Assembly: GCA_050299435.1 (NCBI GenBank)
Contig: JBNKVX010000062.1
Location: 1 to 19,693 of the forward strand
Direction: 5' to 3'
Length of the DNA: 19,693 nucleotides
Source: 1162T-S-0a-05 sp050299435
GTDB taxonomy: Bacteria > Pseudomonadota > Gammaproteobacteria > Pseudomonadales > Cellvibrionaceae
The notes below the pieces were generated by a model. It was not told the origin of the DNA and made no database searches. It saw nothing but the letters and a program-made list of their open reading frames with translations. A program made the position numbers and the translations under genes. How positions within the stretch are numbered: the stretch's first letter is position 1; the number at the start of each line of letters is the position of its first letter. This document shows positions 8,274 to 16,105 of this stretch, in pieces.

Positions 8274-8307
8274 TTGTAACAAAACCGACACATTACTTTT
8301 GAATAAT
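8274..8307 (+). promoter_or_regulatory. candidate Pho box and -10 upstream of phoB
   Basis: The 18 bases at 8274-8291 match the PhoB box CTGTCATAAAACTGTCAC at 13 positions, with the central A-rich spacer intact. Ten bases later comes AATAAT (8302-8307), a plausible -10. A Pho box in place of the -35, ending about ten bases before the -10, is the usual design of PhoB-activated promoters. This suggests autoregulation of phoBR. The match was made by eye and is not perfect in either half-site. Confidence 0.45.
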
Positions 8308-8344
8308 TTGTGCTCGAATCAACTGATGTATGCAGAATTCAGCC

Positions 8345-9043
8345 ATGACCAATAAAACCATTCTGGTAGTCGACGACGAAACGCCCATACGTGACATGTT
8401 GCGTTTGGCGCTTGAGATGGCCGATTACAATGTTCTTGAAGCTGGCGACGCTCAAACCGCCCATAGCCTAATCATCGATCGCAACCCCGACATGATTTTA
8501 TTAGATTGGATGTTGCCCGGCACCAGTGGGATAGAATTGGCTCGGCGGCTAAAACGCGATGAATTAACCCAGGATATACCAATTATTATGCTCACCGCCA
8601 AAAGTGAAGAGGATAACAAGATACAAGGCCTGGAATTGGGCGCTGACGACTACATCACCAAGCCATTTTCACCGCGTGAATTAATCGCACGCCTTAAAGC
8701 TGTTCTGCGTCGTGCTGAGAGCCAGGAACACTCCGAACCGATCAAAATAGGTGCCCTTTGCCTTGATCCAGCCTCACATCGAGTGACGATTGAAGATGTA
8801 CCCGTGCAGCTCGGGCCTACAGAATTTAGGCTTCTGGAGTTTTTCCTCACTCACCAGGAAAGGGTTTATACCCGTAATCAGCTACTGGACCACGTCTGGG
8901 GTGGTAATGTGTATGTTGAAGAACGGACTATCGATGTGCACATTCGCCGTCTGCGAAAAGCATTAACCCTTGAAGGTCACGATCGTTTTATTCAAACTGT
9001 ACGCGGTGCTGGCTACCGCTTTTCAAGCAAAGTAGCCGTTTAA
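8345..9043 (+). CDS. phoB: phosphate regulon response regulator PhoB
   Basis: PhoB is the DNA-binding response regulator of the phosphate starvation response, phosphorylated by PhoR. The receiver domain (about 1-120) shows the acidic pair D10/D11, phosphoacceptor D54 in LLDWMLPG, T84 and K106. The OmpR-type winged helix occupies about 130-232, ending in TVRGAGYRFS. I chose the ATG at 8345 because MTNKTILVVDDE aligns with the usual PhoB N-terminus; an in-frame ATG at 8330 would add five residues and neither start has a strong ribosome site. phoR follows after 36 bases. A Pho-box-like site upstream points to autoregulation. Confidence 0.96.
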   Translation: MTNKTILVVDDETPIRDMLRLALEMADYNVLEAGDAQTAHSLIIDRNPDMILLDWMLPGTSGIELARRLKRDELTQDIPIIMLTAKSEEDNKIQGLELGADDYITKPFSPRELIARLKAVLRRAESQEHSEPIKIGALCLDPASHRVTIEDVPVQLGPTEFRLLEFFLTHQERVYTRNQLLDHVWGGNVYVEERTIDVHIRRLRKALTLEGHDRFIQTVRGAGYRFSSKVAV

Positions 9044-9079
9044 GGTAACAACTATCTCTTAATTCCTACCTGGGTAGTT

Positions 9080-10393
9080 ATGGATCGCAAAGGTTTATCC
9101 TACGAATTTCGCTGGCTGGTGTTGTTCCTGGTAATTGGAGGCCTGATTGGCTTTTCCATTAATGCGTTTCGCAGCTGTTTGGGTATTGCTGTCTTCGCCT
9201 TTTTAATCTGGCATTTTTACAAACTCAAACAGTTTGAAAATTGGGTTATCGCATTGCGTCGAAGCAAAAAGCCCATTCATTATTTTGACGGGATTTGGGG
9301 TGAAATCGCCGATGACCTTACCCGTTTAAACAAGCGTTACCAAAAAGACAAGTTGCGCCTGCAAGCCGTGGTGTCACGTGTTCAGGAAATGACTTCAGCT
9401 CTAACTGACGCAGTAATACTTCTGGACAGTCGAGGCAATATCGAATGGTGGAATACCGCTGCGCAGCTCATGTTTGATTTTCGTAGCATAGATCTCGGAC
9501 ACAAGCTGACCAATCTCATTCGCCACCCCAGGTTTATTCAATATTTCGAAGCGGGAAACTACAATGACCCCCTGGATATTGATTCCATTAAAAAGAATGG
9601 TCAACGCCTGCAATTTCAAATTCACCTCTTTGGTCAAGGAGACAAGCTCGTCATTGTCCGTGACGCGACACGCGTTTATAAACTCGAACAAATGCGTCGG
9701 GATTTCGTCGCCAACGTTAGCCATGAATTACGTACACCTTTGACGGTGCTTCACGGATACCTGGAAACCCTGGCTGACACACCGAACTTGCCAAAGGGTT
9801 TTGAAAAAGCGATTGAACAAATGCAAAGTCAGGGTGAAAGAATGAAGGTGCTTATCGAAGACCTCATTACACTCACAAAACTCGAAACAGATGAGCGTGA
9901 CCTCCACCTTGAAGAAGTGAATTTGTTCAAACTTACAAATACTATTTTTAACGATGCGCTTGCATTAATGGGCGACAAGGCGCACGACTTTAAAGTGAAA
10001 GGCGATGAAGCCTTAAAAATTAAAGGAAACGAAAAAGAAATTCGTAGCGCTATTTCGAATTTGATATTCAACGCAATTAATTACTCGCCAAAAAAATGTG
10101 ACATCACGGTAAAAATTAAGAAAACCCACACCAGCATTGCAGTCTCCGTTCGAGACAAGGGTATCGGAATTGATCCCAAACATTTGTCTCGATTAACTGA
10201 GCGCTTTTATCGCGTTGACAGTGGGCGCACGACTGCCCTGGGTGGAACAGGTCTCGGTTTGGCGATTGTCAAACATGTTTTGTTACGTCATGACGCCGAG
10301 CTCAAGATTCGCAGCATGCCTGGCAAAGGTTCTACCTTCACCTGTCACTTTCCTCTTAGCAGACTCGTAATTAGTGAAGAATACGCCGCGTGA
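9080..10393 (+). CDS. phoR: phosphate regulon sensor histidine kinase PhoR
   Basis: PhoR is the inner membrane histidine kinase/phosphatase that controls PhoB in response to the state of the Pst phosphate transporter. The 437-aa protein starts with a hydrophobic hairpin (about 12-45) with little periplasmic loop, as in other PhoR proteins. A linker and a PAS domain (about 95-200) follow, then the DHp helix with H215 in SHELRTP. The ATPase domain has N331 and N334 (NAINYSP), D359 in DKGIG and the GGTGLGLAIVKH lid. Neither Pst genes nor phoU are in the window. The stop codon overlaps the GTG start of the next gene by four bases, so the FemAB-like protein is probably made along with PhoR. Confidence 0.95.
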   Translation: MDRKGLSYEFRWLVLFLVIGGLIGFSINAFRSCLGIAVFAFLIWHFYKLKQFENWVIALRRSKKPIHYFDGIWGEIADDLTRLNKRYQKDKLRLQAVVSRVQEMTSALTDAVILLDSRGNIEWWNTAAQLMFDFRSIDLGHKLTNLIRHPRFIQYFEAGNYNDPLDIDSIKKNGQRLQFQIHLFGQGDKLVIVRDATRVYKLEQMRRDFVANVSHELRTPLTVLHGYLETLADTPNLPKGFEKAIEQMQSQGERMKVLIEDLITLTKLETDERDLHLEEVNLFKLTNTIFNDALALMGDKAHDFKVKGDEALKIKGNEKEIRSAISNLIFNAINYSPKKCDITVKIKKTHTSIAVSVRDKGIGIDPKHLSRLTERFYRVDSGRTTALGGTGLGLAIVKHVLLRHDAELKIRSMPGKGSTFTCHFPLSRLVISEEYAA

Positions 10394-11562
10394 CTGTTCG
10401 CGCGCTTTCAACTATTAAAGAAATTCAACCTTCCGTTTGGGATACCTTGTGGCCTGATTACCCCTTTACACAATTTGCTTTTCTCAGTGCCCTGGAAGTC
10501 AGCGGAGCAACCACTCGCGCTTCCGGCTGGCAGGTGTCTCATTTGATTTACGAAAGCAAGGGAAAAGTATTAGCGGCAATGCCCCTGTATCAAAAATATA
10601 ACTCCTGGGGAGAATATGTATTTGATTGGTCCTGGGCCGATGCCTACCAGCGAAATAAACTGGAGTATTATCCCAAACTGTTAACAGCGATACCTTTTAC
10701 TCCAACCACGGGTCCACGCATTGGTTTTGACTCCACTGTAGATAACCAAAACAAGCGTGACATCATTGAAGCTTTTTTTAACTACTGCCTGAATACAGAT
10801 ACCTCTTCTGGCTGGCACATTCTATTTCCAGAATTAACTGACATTGATCTATTTAATTCTGAAAAGCTTGTGCGGAGACTGGGTTATCAATTTCATTGGT
10901 TTAACCAGTCTTATAAAAATTTTGATGAATTTCTCGATACCTTTTCATCCAGGAAGCGAAAAAATATTCGCAAGGAAAGAGCGCGCGTAAAGCAAGCCGG
11001 CATCTCCATTCAGTTGCTTGAGGGTGATAAGGTTTCATCCGAAGACTGGCACACCTTTTTTGTTTTCTACCACACGACTTATTTAAAACGCAGCGGGCGT
11101 TACGGTTACCTGGACAAACGTTTTTTCGAGCTGCTTGCACAAACGATGGGGGAAAGAATGATTCTTGCACGTGCAGAAAAAGATGCACGCCCTATTGCAA
11201 TGGCCTTGTATTTTCGTGATGACAAAAATTTGTACGGGCGTTATTGGGGCTGCGAAGTAGACATTGATTGCTTGCATTTTGAATTGTGCTATTACCAGGG
11301 AATTGAATACGCGATTTCCAATAAGCTACTCCGCTTTGACCCTGGAGCCCAGGGCGAACACAAAATTCAACGCGGTTTTACTCCCGTCTACACGCGGTCT
11401 TACCATCACCTGCACAATCCCATGTTTCAACATGCAATTGAAGACTTTGTCACACAAGAAAAACGCCACCTGCGCGATTACATGAAAGTGGCCAGGGAAG
11501 CCCTACCTTTTAAAGAAGGTGTTACACCGGTTCCTGAAAGCCAACTCATTCACTTGTTATAG
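10390..11562 (+). CDS. FemAB-like GNAT-fold acyltransferase (PF04339-type)
   Basis: This 390-aa soluble protein resembles the FemAB_like family (PF04339), predicted GNAT-fold acyl- or aminoacyltransferases often annotated loosely as peptidoglycan-related. Recognisable features are the N-terminal segment with FTQFAFLSALE, the segment YYPKLLTAIPFTPTTGPR, a basic helix with RKRKNIRKERA, and a C-terminal half with YGRYWGC and the ending FDPGAQGEHKIQRGF. The start is a GTG whose GTGA overlaps the phoR TGA, indicating translational coupling. The biochemical role of the family is not settled, and I do not assign a substrate. The 3' end overlaps the convergent LysR gene by 13 bases. Family assignment rests on recollection of the conserved blocks. 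Confidence 0.82.
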   Translation: MTVRALSTIKEIQPSVWDTLWPDYPFTQFAFLSALEVSGATTRASGWQVSHLIYESKGKVLAAMPLYQKYNSWGEYVFDWSWADAYQRNKLEYYPKLLTAIPFTPTTGPRIGFDSTVDNQNKRDIIEAFFNYCLNTDTSSGWHILFPELTDIDLFNSEKLVRRLGYQFHWFNQSYKNFDEFLDTFSSRKRKNIRKERARVKQAGISIQLLEGDKVSSEDWHTFFVFYHTTYLKRSGRYGYLDKRFFELLAQTMGERMILARAEKDARPIAMALYFRDDKNLYGRYWGCEVDIDCLHFELCYYQGIEYAISNKLLRFDPGAQGEHKIQRGFTPVYTRSYHHLHNPMFQHAIEDFVTQEKRHLRDYMKVAREALPFKEGVTPVPESQLIHLL

Positions 11563-12428
11563 GCCTCCAAAATCAATTTTCCCAACTTTTTGGTGCCCTC
11601 GCCGACCCCCTGTTGGGAACTAAAAACCAAATGCAGCGGAATGCGCCTGCTACTCATCCCTTCCACTTGAATTTTTACAAGTGAGCCGGCCTCCAGTTCT
11701 TCCTGAATACAATCCTCGGGAAGGAAGGCGAAGCCCAAGCCTGAACAAACCATATCCACGCTGGTGGAAAGGTGACTAACCGTCCATCGTTGATCGGATC
11801 CGAGCCAACCTCGATCTTGCTCACGCTTTATCCCCGTATCACGCAAGACAATTTGTCTTTGATAGCGCAGGACTTCTTCACTGATTGGCTGCGCCATACT
11901 GTTAAGGGGGTGATCAGGGCTTACAACTGCCCACATTCTCGCTTCCCCCAAAATCTGGCCCATAAATCCTGTCGGAACACGCCCCGTTAGCACGATATCC
12001 GCTTTGCGAGATAACAAAGCCTCTTCCGTACCAGACAAGGTTGTCTCCAATAGGCGTACGCGGGTACGAGGGCTATGGATTGAGAAATTCTCTAATGCAC
12101 CGTAAAGCGGACGAGGTGAGCAAATAGCATCAATGGCAAGTGTTATCTCCGCCTCCCAACCGCTTGCCATATATTCGGCTGCAAGCTCCAGATCCTGTGC
12201 CCGATTAAGTAGATGCCTGGCTTGTTGGTAAAGAATTTTCCCGGGCGCTGTGAGTACCGCTTTCCTTCCTTTAAGCGTCAATACTGGCGCGGGCAAGCGT
12301 TGTTTCATTTGATCGAGCACATAGCTTACATTGCTCTGGCTTTTGTTGAGCTTATCCGCCGCAGCTGCAAAGGATCCCTCCTCAACCACTGCTACGAAGG
12401 TTGCCCACTGTTCAAGGGTTATTTTCAT
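11550..12428 (-). CDS. LysR family transcriptional regulator
   Basis: This is a 292-aa LysR-type regulator. The N-terminal winged helix-turn-helix (about 1-60) reads MKITLEQWATFVAVVEEGSF, followed by AAAADKLNKSQSNVSYVLDQ, the usual recognition helix region. The effector-binding domain fills about 90-290. I chose the ATG at 12428 because the LysR consensus begins there; an upstream in-frame start at 12476 would add 16 atypical residues. It is divergent from azoR and the pirin gene with 106 bases between the start codons, so it very likely regulates them and itself. The inducer is unknown; azoR/pirin partners suggest quinones or other electrophiles (inference). Confidence 0.92.
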   Translation of the reverse strand: MKITLEQWATFVAVVEEGSFAAAADKLNKSQSNVSYVLDQMKQRLPAPVLTLKGRKAVLTAPGKILYQQARHLLNRAQDLELAAEYMASGWEAEITLAIDAICSPRPLYGALENFSIHSPRTRVRLLETTLSGTEEALLSRKADIVLTGRVPTGFMGQILGEARMWAVVSPDHPLNSMAQPISEEVLRYQRQIVLRDTGIKREQDRGWLGSDQRWTVSHLSTSVDMVCSGLGFAFLPEDCIQEELEAGSLVKIQVEGMSSRRIPLHLVFSSQQGVGEGTKKLGKLILEAYNK

Positions 12429-12462
12429 GGTTATATATCTAAATACTTGATGTAAATTAGCC

Positions 12463-12481
12463 ATTAATTGGGGCATTTAAT
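12463..12481. promoter_or_regulatory. candidate LysR operator between the regulator and azoR
   Basis: ATTAA and TTAAT form a perfect inverted repeat separated by nine bases (TTGGGGCAT), inside the 106-base divergent intergenic region. LysR proteins usually bind an interrupted dyad of T-N11-A type; here the T and A flank 13 bases, so the fit is only approximate. Confidence 0.3.
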
Positions 12482-12534
12482 CCAATATTTTGAATTATCC
12501 TCTTGTTAACAAACAAATTAAAGGGGATAAAGCC

Positions 12535-13125
12535 ATGACCAAGACAATTCTTCATATCGACAGCAGTATCTTTGGAGATCAGGGTATGTCCAGCCAACTG
12601 AGTGCTTATTTAATAGAAAAGCTGACTGCGCAACTGCAGAGCTTTGATTTGATACATCATTCCCTGGCTGAACAGAATATCCCGCATTTTCAGCTCAGTA
12701 CAATTCAAGGTACGCATAAAGGAAACAATTTAATTGGCGACAATTACATACGTGAACTGCAAAAGGCTGAGCTTGTGATAATCTCCGCCCCAATGTACAA
12801 CTTTGCAGTACCCTCGCAACTCAAAAGTTGGTTTGATCACGTAACGCGTGCCGGATTAACTTTCAAATATTCTGAGAGTGGGCCTATTGGTTTATTGGAA
12901 AATAAAAAGGTGTATGTCATCACTACGAGAGGGGGCTTACATCGCAATAAAGACACAGATACAGAAACTGCCTGGCTGAAAACCATTCTTAATTTTATTG
13001 GACTGACTGATATTGAATTTATTTTTGCAGAGGGTCTCAATATGAGTGACCACAAAGAAAAAGCCATGCACGATGCAAAAACCCAAATAGATCGTTTAAT
13101 TCAGGATTTAAGTGAGGTGGCATGA
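12535..13125 (+). CDS. azoR: FMN-dependent NADH:quinone oxidoreductase / azoreductase
   Basis: AzoR is a cytoplasmic flavodoxin-fold enzyme that uses NADH to reduce quinones by two electrons (and azo dyes), protecting against thiol-reactive electrophiles. The 196-aa protein has the N-terminal strand KTILHIDSS leading into the FMN phosphate loop, the flavin motif PMYNFAVPSQLKSWFDH (86-102), and TRGG at 131-134. Length fits the family. The ATG at 12535 has AGGGGATAA just upstream; an earlier TTG at 12490 is unlikely. Its stop overlaps the pirin start (ATGA), so the two are coupled. Expression is probably set by the divergent LysR regulator. Confidence 0.94.
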   Translation: MTKTILHIDSSIFGDQGMSSQLSAYLIEKLTAQLQSFDLIHHSLAEQNIPHFQLSTIQGTHKGNNLIGDNYIRELQKAELVIISAPMYNFAVPSQLKSWFDHVTRAGLTFKYSESGPIGLLENKKVYVITTRGGLHRNKDTDTETAWLKTILNFIGLTDIEFIFAEGLNMSDHKEKAMHDAKTQIDRLIQDLSEVA

Positions 13126-13985
13126 CGATGAGAAAAGTGATTGAACAAATTCAAGCACGGAAAACCTCTGACGGTGATGGTGTAAATTTGTTGCGCGTTT
13201 TCGGAGGTCAGAGACCCGAACGCTTTGATCCATTTTTGATGTTAGACGAATTCGGGTCCGAATCCGCCTCGGATTATATTGGTGGCTTTCCGCCTCACCC
13301 CCATCGCGGTTTCGAAACTGTTACCTACATGTTACAGGGCAAGATGGAACATAAGGATCACATGGGAAATGTGGGTCTGCTCGAAGACTCGGATGTACAG
13401 TGGATGACGGCAGGTAGTGGCATCATTCATTCCGAAATGCCAAAACAAACAGAAGGAAAAATGCGCGGGTTTCAACTTTGGGTCAACTTACCCGCAAAAA
13501 ATAAAATGAAGCCTGCACATTATCAAGATGTCAGTGGTGGAAAAATTCCCGAGTTTGAATTTAGTTTTGGCAAGTTAAAAGCACTGGCCGGAAGTACCGA
13601 GATAGAAGGTAAAAACATATCAGGCTTTTTTAACATTCCTGATACTGAAGTAATCTATCTGGATGTGCATGTTGAGGCCCAGCAAAAAACCACAATTAAA
13701 ATCGACAACAACTTGAATTCTCTGGTTTATGTTTATGATGGCGAAGCACGCATAGGGCTTGAAGAGACGGTTACCAAAGCACAAAGTATTTCACGTATGG
13801 ATATGCACGGTGATCTGCTTATTCGAAATTCGGGTGAAGACACATTGCATTTTCTCGTTTTGGCAGGTAAGCCGCTTAAGGAAGCAATTGTTCAGTACGG
13901 CCCCTTTGTAATGAACACCGCAGAAGAAATTAATCAGGCGGTGAAGGATTATCAGAACGGCACGCTCACGCAAGTGCAGGCTTAA
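13122..13985 (+). CDS. pirin family protein (cupin, quercetinase-like)
   Basis: Pirins are two-domain cupins that bind a metal ion; some bacterial members act as quercetin 2,3-dioxygenases and others modulate redox enzymes. The four metal ligands of the N-terminal cupin are all visible: H59 and H61 in PPHPHRGFETV, and H103 and E105 in GIIHSEMP. The C-terminal cupin spans about 170-287. At 287 aa the length is typical. The ATG at 13122 overlaps the azoR stop by four bases; a second ATG at 13128 has slightly better spacing from the GAGG at 13114-13117 and would remove two residues. The pairing with azoR under a LysR regulator is common in proteobacteria. The last four bases overlap the nitroreductase stop on the other strand. 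Confidence 0.92.
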   Translation: MTMRKVIEQIQARKTSDGDGVNLLRVFGGQRPERFDPFLMLDEFGSESASDYIGGFPPHPHRGFETVTYMLQGKMEHKDHMGNVGLLEDSDVQWMTAGSGIIHSEMPKQTEGKMRGFQLWVNLPAKNKMKPAHYQDVSGGKIPEFEFSFGKLKALAGSTEIEGKNISGFFNIPDTEVIYLDVHVEAQQKTTIKIDNNLNSLVYVYDGEARIGLEETVTKAQSISRMDMHGDLLIRNSGEDTLHFLVLAGKPLKEAIVQYGPFVMNTAEEINQAVKDYQNGTLTQVQA

Positions 13986-14653
13986 CTTTCGTCAAAGAAA
14001 CGCGTAAATACCTCGATTGCTTCACGTGGAGTTCGATAGGTATTGATCGCAGCCTGGGCATCTTCGTAACCCAGTGCCATACCACAAACTACGTGATAGT
14101 TATCGTCGTAACCCAAAGCATTGCGCACTACCTCTGGATAATCTGAAAGCGCTGCCTGTGGACAGGTCGCTAAGCCCTCTTGCACTGCCATTAACATAAG
14201 GGACTGTAAAAACATACCGTAATCCATAAACGAGCCGGTCGCCATCACTTTATCCAGGAAAAAGTAAAGCACTACCGGCGCATCAAAGGCACGGTAATTC
14301 GCCTTCCATTGTTCTGCACGCCGCGCTTTGTCTTCACGCTGAATGCCTAAAGCCTCATATAATTGTACGCCGCAGGCGAAGCGTCGAGATCGATAGGGTT
14401 CGATCCAATCAGAGGGATAGTAATCGTAAGAAGGATGCCCGCGGCCTTCCTTCTCAAAAGCCTCGCACACCAAACGATCCAGATTCTTTTTTTGTGTTCC
14501 GCTGACCACTGCAACCTGCCAAGGTTGCGCATTTGTGCCTGAAGGCGCGTGGCTAGCTGCCTCAAGAATGCGAACTATTTTTTCTTTCTCGACAGGCTTG
14601 TCTAAAAAAGCGCGAACAGATTTCCTTAGTTTTAAAGCTTCATCAACGTTCAT
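13982..14653 (-). CDS. nitroreductase family FMN oxidoreductase
   Basis: This 223-aa cytoplasmic flavoenzyme of the nitroreductase superfamily would reduce nitro compounds, quinones or similar acceptors with NAD(P)H. The FMN phosphate site shows as RKSVRAF (10-16), then APSGTNAQPW (36-45), and near the C-terminus CGMALGYED. An insert with SDWIEPYRSRR around 81-91 is typical of the longer members of the family. Its ATG overlaps the stop of the upstream Gfo/Idh/MocA gene by one base (TGATG), so translation is probably coupled. The physiological substrate is unknown. Confidence 0.9.
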   Translation of the reverse strand: MNVDEALKLRKSVRAFLDKPVEKEKIVRILEAASHAPSGTNAQPWQVAVVSGTQKKNLDRLVCEAFEKEGRGHPSYDYYPSDWIEPYRSRRFACGVQLYEALGIQREDKARRAEQWKANYRAFDAPVVLYFFLDKVMATGSFMDYGMFLQSLMLMAVQEGLATCPQAALSDYPEVVRNALGYDDNYHVVCGMALGYEDAQAAINTYRTPREAIEVFTRFFDES

Positions 14654-15744
14654 CAGAGTATAACTTTCTTTCCGGTCGCGGCAGAAGAAAAAGCCGCTTC
14701 AACGATACGAATATCCTTTAATCCCTCTTCGCCAGGCACTCGCACCGCTTCGTTTTTTATGATACTAAGTGCATCATTGTCCATTTGTGCAGCCTGTTGA
14801 TTAGCAATGGTTTTATTGAGATGTTTGCCATCGCTCGTCGTCCCTTCTATACCGGAATAAGACTGCATGGGTGAGAGTTGATACCAGCCTTTTTCGCAAT
14901 TAACTCGCAATTCATTTCCGGGTTTTATCACGCTAGTCATACAAGAGGCAACAAGACCACCGGGAAATTCTAAATCAAAAACCGTGATAGGGTCGACCTC
15001 TTTAAAAATGTCTGGGACAGGGTTGTGATGTTTTGCACTCACTGAAATAGCTTCTTTAGCCGTTGCATAACGCGCAGCATTAATAGCGTAAACGCCCATG
15101 TCGTAGAGTGCGCCACCGCCCATGTTTTTTTGCATGCGCCAATTATCGTCTGCCCCCCCACTGCCTGCATACGCTGCCTGAACATTGAGTGAAGTGATCT
15201 TGCCATAAGGTTTGGAGCGCGCGTAGGACATCACTGTTTGCGTATTGGGTTCATGTTGCATTCGATAACCTATACTGAGTTTAACCTTATTTTTATTGCA
15301 GTGTTGAATCATTTCCTGACACTGATCGACAGTCATTGCCATGGGTTTTTCACACCAGACATGTTTACCTGCATCAGCGGCAATCCTGGCATATTTCAGA
15401 TGCAAGGCAGTGGGCACCACCACGTAAACCACATCAATATCATCATTGTTGGCAATTTGATGCATTGTCTCGTAGTTATAAACGTTTGCATCTTTAATTT
15501 TATATTTCTTTTGCCACAAAGGAATTTTTGCGGGCGTCCCGCTTACGATGCCACGTAATTCACAATACTGTGTCAGCTGAAGTGCAGGTGCTAGCAAATC
15601 GCTGCTGTAATAACCCAAGCCTACCAGCGCAACGCCAAGCTTTTTCTTTTTCGCAAAAGCATTTCGATAGGGCAGCACCAAACTGCCTGCACCTAGCCCG
15701 GTTAAAAATGTTCTGCGAGATATCGTTGAGATTTTTTGATTCAT
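14653..15744 (-). CDS. Tat-exported Gfo/Idh/MocA family oxidoreductase
   Basis: This 363-aa NAD(P)-dependent sugar or cyclitol dehydrogenase-like protein resembles glucose-fructose oxidoreductase of Zymomonas, a periplasmic enzyme that keeps its NADP bound. A twin-arginine signal peptide is clear: SRRTFLTG at 9-16, a short hydrophobic stretch, then a likely cut near NAFA (28-31). The Rossmann fold starts at about 37 with VGLGYY. E132-K133-P134 in WCEKPM is the catalytic Lys motif, and GGGALYDMGVYAIN the conserved substrate-domain motif. A good ribosome site (GAGGAG, complement at 15753-15758) supports the start. It lies 25 bases after the DUF962 gene and overlaps the nitroreductase start. The sugar substrate cannot be read from the sequence. 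Confidence 0.9.
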   Translation of the reverse strand: MNQKISTISRRTFLTGLGAGSLVLPYRNAFAKKKKLGVALVGLGYYSSDLLAPALQLTQYCELRGIVSGTPAKIPLWQKKYKIKDANVYNYETMHQIANNDDIDVVYVVVPTALHLKYARIAADAGKHVWCEKPMAMTVDQCQEMIQHCNKNKVKLSIGYRMQHEPNTQTVMSYARSKPYGKITSLNVQAAYAGSGGADDNWRMQKNMGGGALYDMGVYAINAARYATAKEAISVSAKHHNPVPDIFKEVDPITVFDLEFPGGLVASCMTSVIKPGNELRVNCEKGWYQLSPMQSYSGIEGTTSDGKHLNKTIANQQAAQMDNDALSIIKNEAVRVPGEEGLKDIRIVEAAFSSAATGKKVIL

Positions 15745-15769
15745 TGCGTGTTCTCCTCACACTGAGAGA

Positions 15770-16078
15770 TCACGCCCGTCCGGAAATTTTGGCAAACCAC
15801 CAACGCAAACCAACGAAAAGAAATCGCCAGTCCTTTAAAAACTCAGGTGGTTTTTTTTCGTAGGCATGACCGACGAATTGAAAAACCCAGCCTATGATAA
15901 ACAGAGCCAGGTCAAGCTTCCATAAAGGTTGCCAGAACCAAACCAAAGGAAGGGTAAAAATTGCAAAAGCTATCATCGGTATACCGACGGTATGTAGCAC
16001 TCTGTTGATCGGGTGTTGGTGTGACTGTGCATATTCTTGCACCCAGTCGTCCCAGCTTCGATCGGTTCCAAGGGCCAT
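15770..16078 (-). CDS. DUF962 / Mpo1-like membrane protein
   Basis: This 102-aa protein belongs to the DUF962 (YGL010w/Mpo1-like) family. The yeast member Mpo1 is an Fe-dependent dioxygenase acting on 2-hydroxy fatty acids. Conserved polar residues are present: H22, N25, R26 and H29 in HPINRVLH, and Q67, H71 and E74 in FVGHAYEKKPP. Two hydrophobic stretches (about 31-50 and 55-72) indicate membrane association. It is shorter than many family members, which are often 150-200 aa. The start at 16078 has AGGGGA upstream. It sits within a run of minus-strand genes with gaps under 31 bases. Function in bacteria is not established. Confidence 0.85.
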   Translation of the reverse strand: MALGTDRSWDDWVQEYAQSHQHPINRVLHTVGIPMIAFAIFTLPLVWFWQPLWKLDLALFIIGWVFQFVGHAYEKKPPEFLKDWRFLFVGLRWWFAKISGRA

Positions 16079-16105
16079 AATTGAGTCCCCTAAATGAGTT
16101 GTGTG

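Noticed and set aside
15528..15863. Open frame opposite the Gfo/Idh/MocA and DUF962 genes
   Set aside because: It spans two well-supported minus-strand genes and shows no domain-like sequence.
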